64,000 bases of DNA. Source: Clostridiales bacterium. Lineage in GTDB: Bacteria; Bacillota; Clostridia; Christensenellales; Pumilibacteraceae. The notes under the pieces are model-generated. The model did no database searches and was not told the origin of the DNA. It was given only the letters and a program-made list of their open reading frames with translations. A program made the position numbers and the translations under genes. The stretch covers positions 1 to 64,000 of the forward strand of contig SVHU01000013.1 in the NCBI GenBank assembly GCA_015055625.1, given 5' to 3'. Below are positions 62,653 through 64,000 of the stretch, in pieces; position 1 is the stretch's first letter; each line of letters begins with the position of its first letter.

Positions 62653-64000
62653 ATGTACGAGGTTTTTCTTTCTATTTTGTCTTTGCTAGCAGGTATAGGC
62701 GTATTTATTGCAGGTATGAACCTTATGGGTGACGGCCTGGAAAAGAGCGCCGGAAACCGAATGAAAAGGATATTCAAAAAGGTTAGTAACAATCCTTTCA
62801 TTAACGTAGGAGCGGGCGCGGTAGTAACCGGAATTATTCAGTCCTCCGCAGCTACCACAGTTATGTCAATAGGTTTTGTTAACGCAGGCGTAATGACTTT
62901 GCTTCAAGCGACCTATATTATAATGGGTGCAAATATCGGTACAACCGTTACCGGTCTTATAGCATCGTTATCGTCGTTAGATATTGCAGCGTACATATCG
63001 GCGTTTGCGTTTATCGGCGCGATGTTGATGTTTATTAAAAAGGAAGGAATTAAGAGAATTGGTCAAATTCTTTGCGGTCTTGGACTTGTGTTTATAGGTC
63101 TTGGCGTAATGAGTGGCGCATTTAAGAATGATTTAATGAAAGATGCGTTCAAAAACATCTTCCTTTCCATTGATTTCCCACTTTTGTTAGTTGTTGCAGG
63201 TGCAGTAGTTACGGCGCTTATTCAAAGTTCGTCCACCTCTACCAGCTTGCTCATAATCTTAGTTGCTTCGGGCTCTATGAATTTAGGCACAGCGCTTTAT
63301 ATAGTGCTCGGCGCAAATATCGGTACGTGTATCACCGCGTTTATCGCATCTAGCGGAACTAGCGCTAATGCAAAACGTACTGCAATTATTCACTTATTGT
63401 TTAACTTGCTTGGTGGATGTATATTCTTTATCGTGCTTTGCTTCCTTGAAACGCAAATTTGTGCTCTTTTGAAATCTATGATCTCAGATCCGGGAATGCA
63501 ACTTGCTTGGTTCCACGTTATCTTTAACGTTACCACAACCCTTATCTTATTGCCTTTTGCAAAGCTTTTGACAAAGATTGCGTGCAAGATTATCAGAGAT
63601 AAGAAAAAGGCGGAAGAAATGCTTACAAACAAGTTTATCGACGACCGTCTTATCAAAACGCCACCTATCGCAGTTCAGCAAACCAAGCGCGAGGTTGAGT
63701 ATATGGCGTCGCTTGCAAAAGCTAACTTGGCTCTTTCTTTTAATAGTTTGATTGCAAAGAATTTGGATAAAGCGGAAGAGATTGACAAGAACGAGGATAT
63801 ACTTGACTTTACAAACACTTCGCTTACTCACTACCTGATAAAGCTAGGCCCCGTAGTGTCCGGAAACGACGAAACGCTAATTGGTTCTTACTTCCACGTA
63901 GTAAACGATATCGAGCGTATTGGCGACCATGCCGAAAACTTCCTTGATATTAACAAGAAGATGAATGAAGAGAATTTGGAGTTCTCGGAAAAGGCTAAGC
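62653..64000 (+). CDS. Na/Pi cotransporter family protein with C-terminal PhoU domain (3' end outside window)
   Basis: The gene stays open to the end of the window (449 codons seen). The membrane part shows the two inverted NaPi-II repeats with IIQSSAATTVM (about residue 62) and LIQSSSTSTSLL (about 191), each followed by a GANIGT block. From about residue 350 a PhoU-like helical domain begins, with VNDIERIGDHAENF near 418. Such proteins import phosphate with sodium. AAAGGAGA lies before the ATG. The missing end should be about 100 residues. Confidence 0.92.
   Translation, partial: MYEVFLSILSLLAGIGVFIAGMNLMGDGLEKSAGNRMKRIFKKVSNNPFINVGAGAVVTGIIQSSAATTVMSIGFVNAGVMTLLQATYIIMGANIGTTVTGLIASLSSLDIAAYISAFAFIGAMLMFIKKEGIKRIGQILCGLGLVFIGLGVMSGAFKNDLMKDAFKNIFLSIDFPLLLVVAGAVVTALIQSSSTSTSLLIILVASGSMNLGTALYIVLGANIGTCITAFIASSGTSANAKRTAIIHLLFNLLGGCIFFIVLCFLETQICALLKSMISDPGMQLAWFHVIFNVTTTLILLPFAKLLTKIACKIIRDKKKAEEMLTNKFIDDRLIKTPPIAVQQTKREVEYMASLAKANLALSFNSLIAKNLDKAEEIDKNEDILDFTNTSLTHYLIKLGPVVSGNDETLIGSYFHVVNDIERIGDHAENFLDINKKMNEENLEFSEKAK

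Overview
The window looks like a chromosome segment from a low-GC, anaerobic, endospore-lineage member of the Bacillota (Clostridia-like). The evidence is the mix of gene families: a SpoIIE phosphatase, a SpoVB-type flippase, RicT/PSP1 next to tmk and holB, MrnC/RlmB, a 2[4Fe-4S] ferredoxin, a rubrerythrin-like protein, AG-rich Shine-Dalgarno sites, TTGACA-17-TATAAT promoters and tRNAs with encoded CCA. The exact order or family cannot be fixed from sequence alone; a gut, glycan-using lifestyle is suggested by the glycosidases.

Layout. 1-465: a complete tRNA-Pro(CGG) and, promoter-proximal to it, a tRNA-Pro 5' half cut exactly at the end of the anticodon loop. 466-9586: carbohydrate block with an OPA-type MFS transporter, a GH106-like glycosidase, an AraC regulator, an EamA transporter, a GH20-like enzyme, tRNA-Leu/tRNA-Pro(GGG), a 173-bp MITE and a TIM-barrel sugar isomerase-like protein. 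9750-17893: TrkA/TrkH potassium uptake, an aldo-keto reductase/TPR pair, a two-component system and a DUF554 protein. 18031-21917: an AraC regulator and a minus-strand operon cysK-ygjV-ybaK-like-ansA. 22039-24880: a membrane-anchored SGNH-like protein and a large unclassified enzyme-like protein. 24971-31885: minus-strand housekeeping (gpmI, tpiA, lipid kinase, membrane protein, rlmB, folA, thyA, mrnC). 32067-34268: AraC regulator divergent from a GH4 alpha-galactosidase-like enzyme. 34386-39348: a surface lipoprotein with MBG-type repeats and a predicted beta-propeller, its HTH/zinc-ribbon membrane partner and a small XRE regulator, bracketed by near-identical palindromic terminators. 39497-50920: a metallophosphoesterase, aconitase, Lrp regulator plus aminotransferase, an N-terminally extended GreA, lysS, an unknown membrane-anchored protein, tmk-holB-ricT and a ferredoxin. 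51011-51383: a ribbon-helix-helix gene destroyed by a second MITE copy, a T-run frameshift and a nonsense codon. 51469-64000: GH42 beta-galactosidase, SpoVB-like flippase, serS, spoIIE, a coiled-coil protein, ROK glucokinase, rubrerythrin-like protein and a Na/Pi cotransporter cut by the window end.

How it fits together: glycosidases (GH106-like, GH20-like, GH4, GH42), AraC regulators and small-molecule transporters would feed sugars to glucokinase and the tpiA/gpmI part of glycolysis. Most of the remainder is conserved housekeeping. The most unusual items are the pair of recently moved MITEs (one inside a broken RHH gene), the split tRNA-Pro, the bracketed lipoprotein/regulator module, and the octamer ATACGTAT that recurs between genes.
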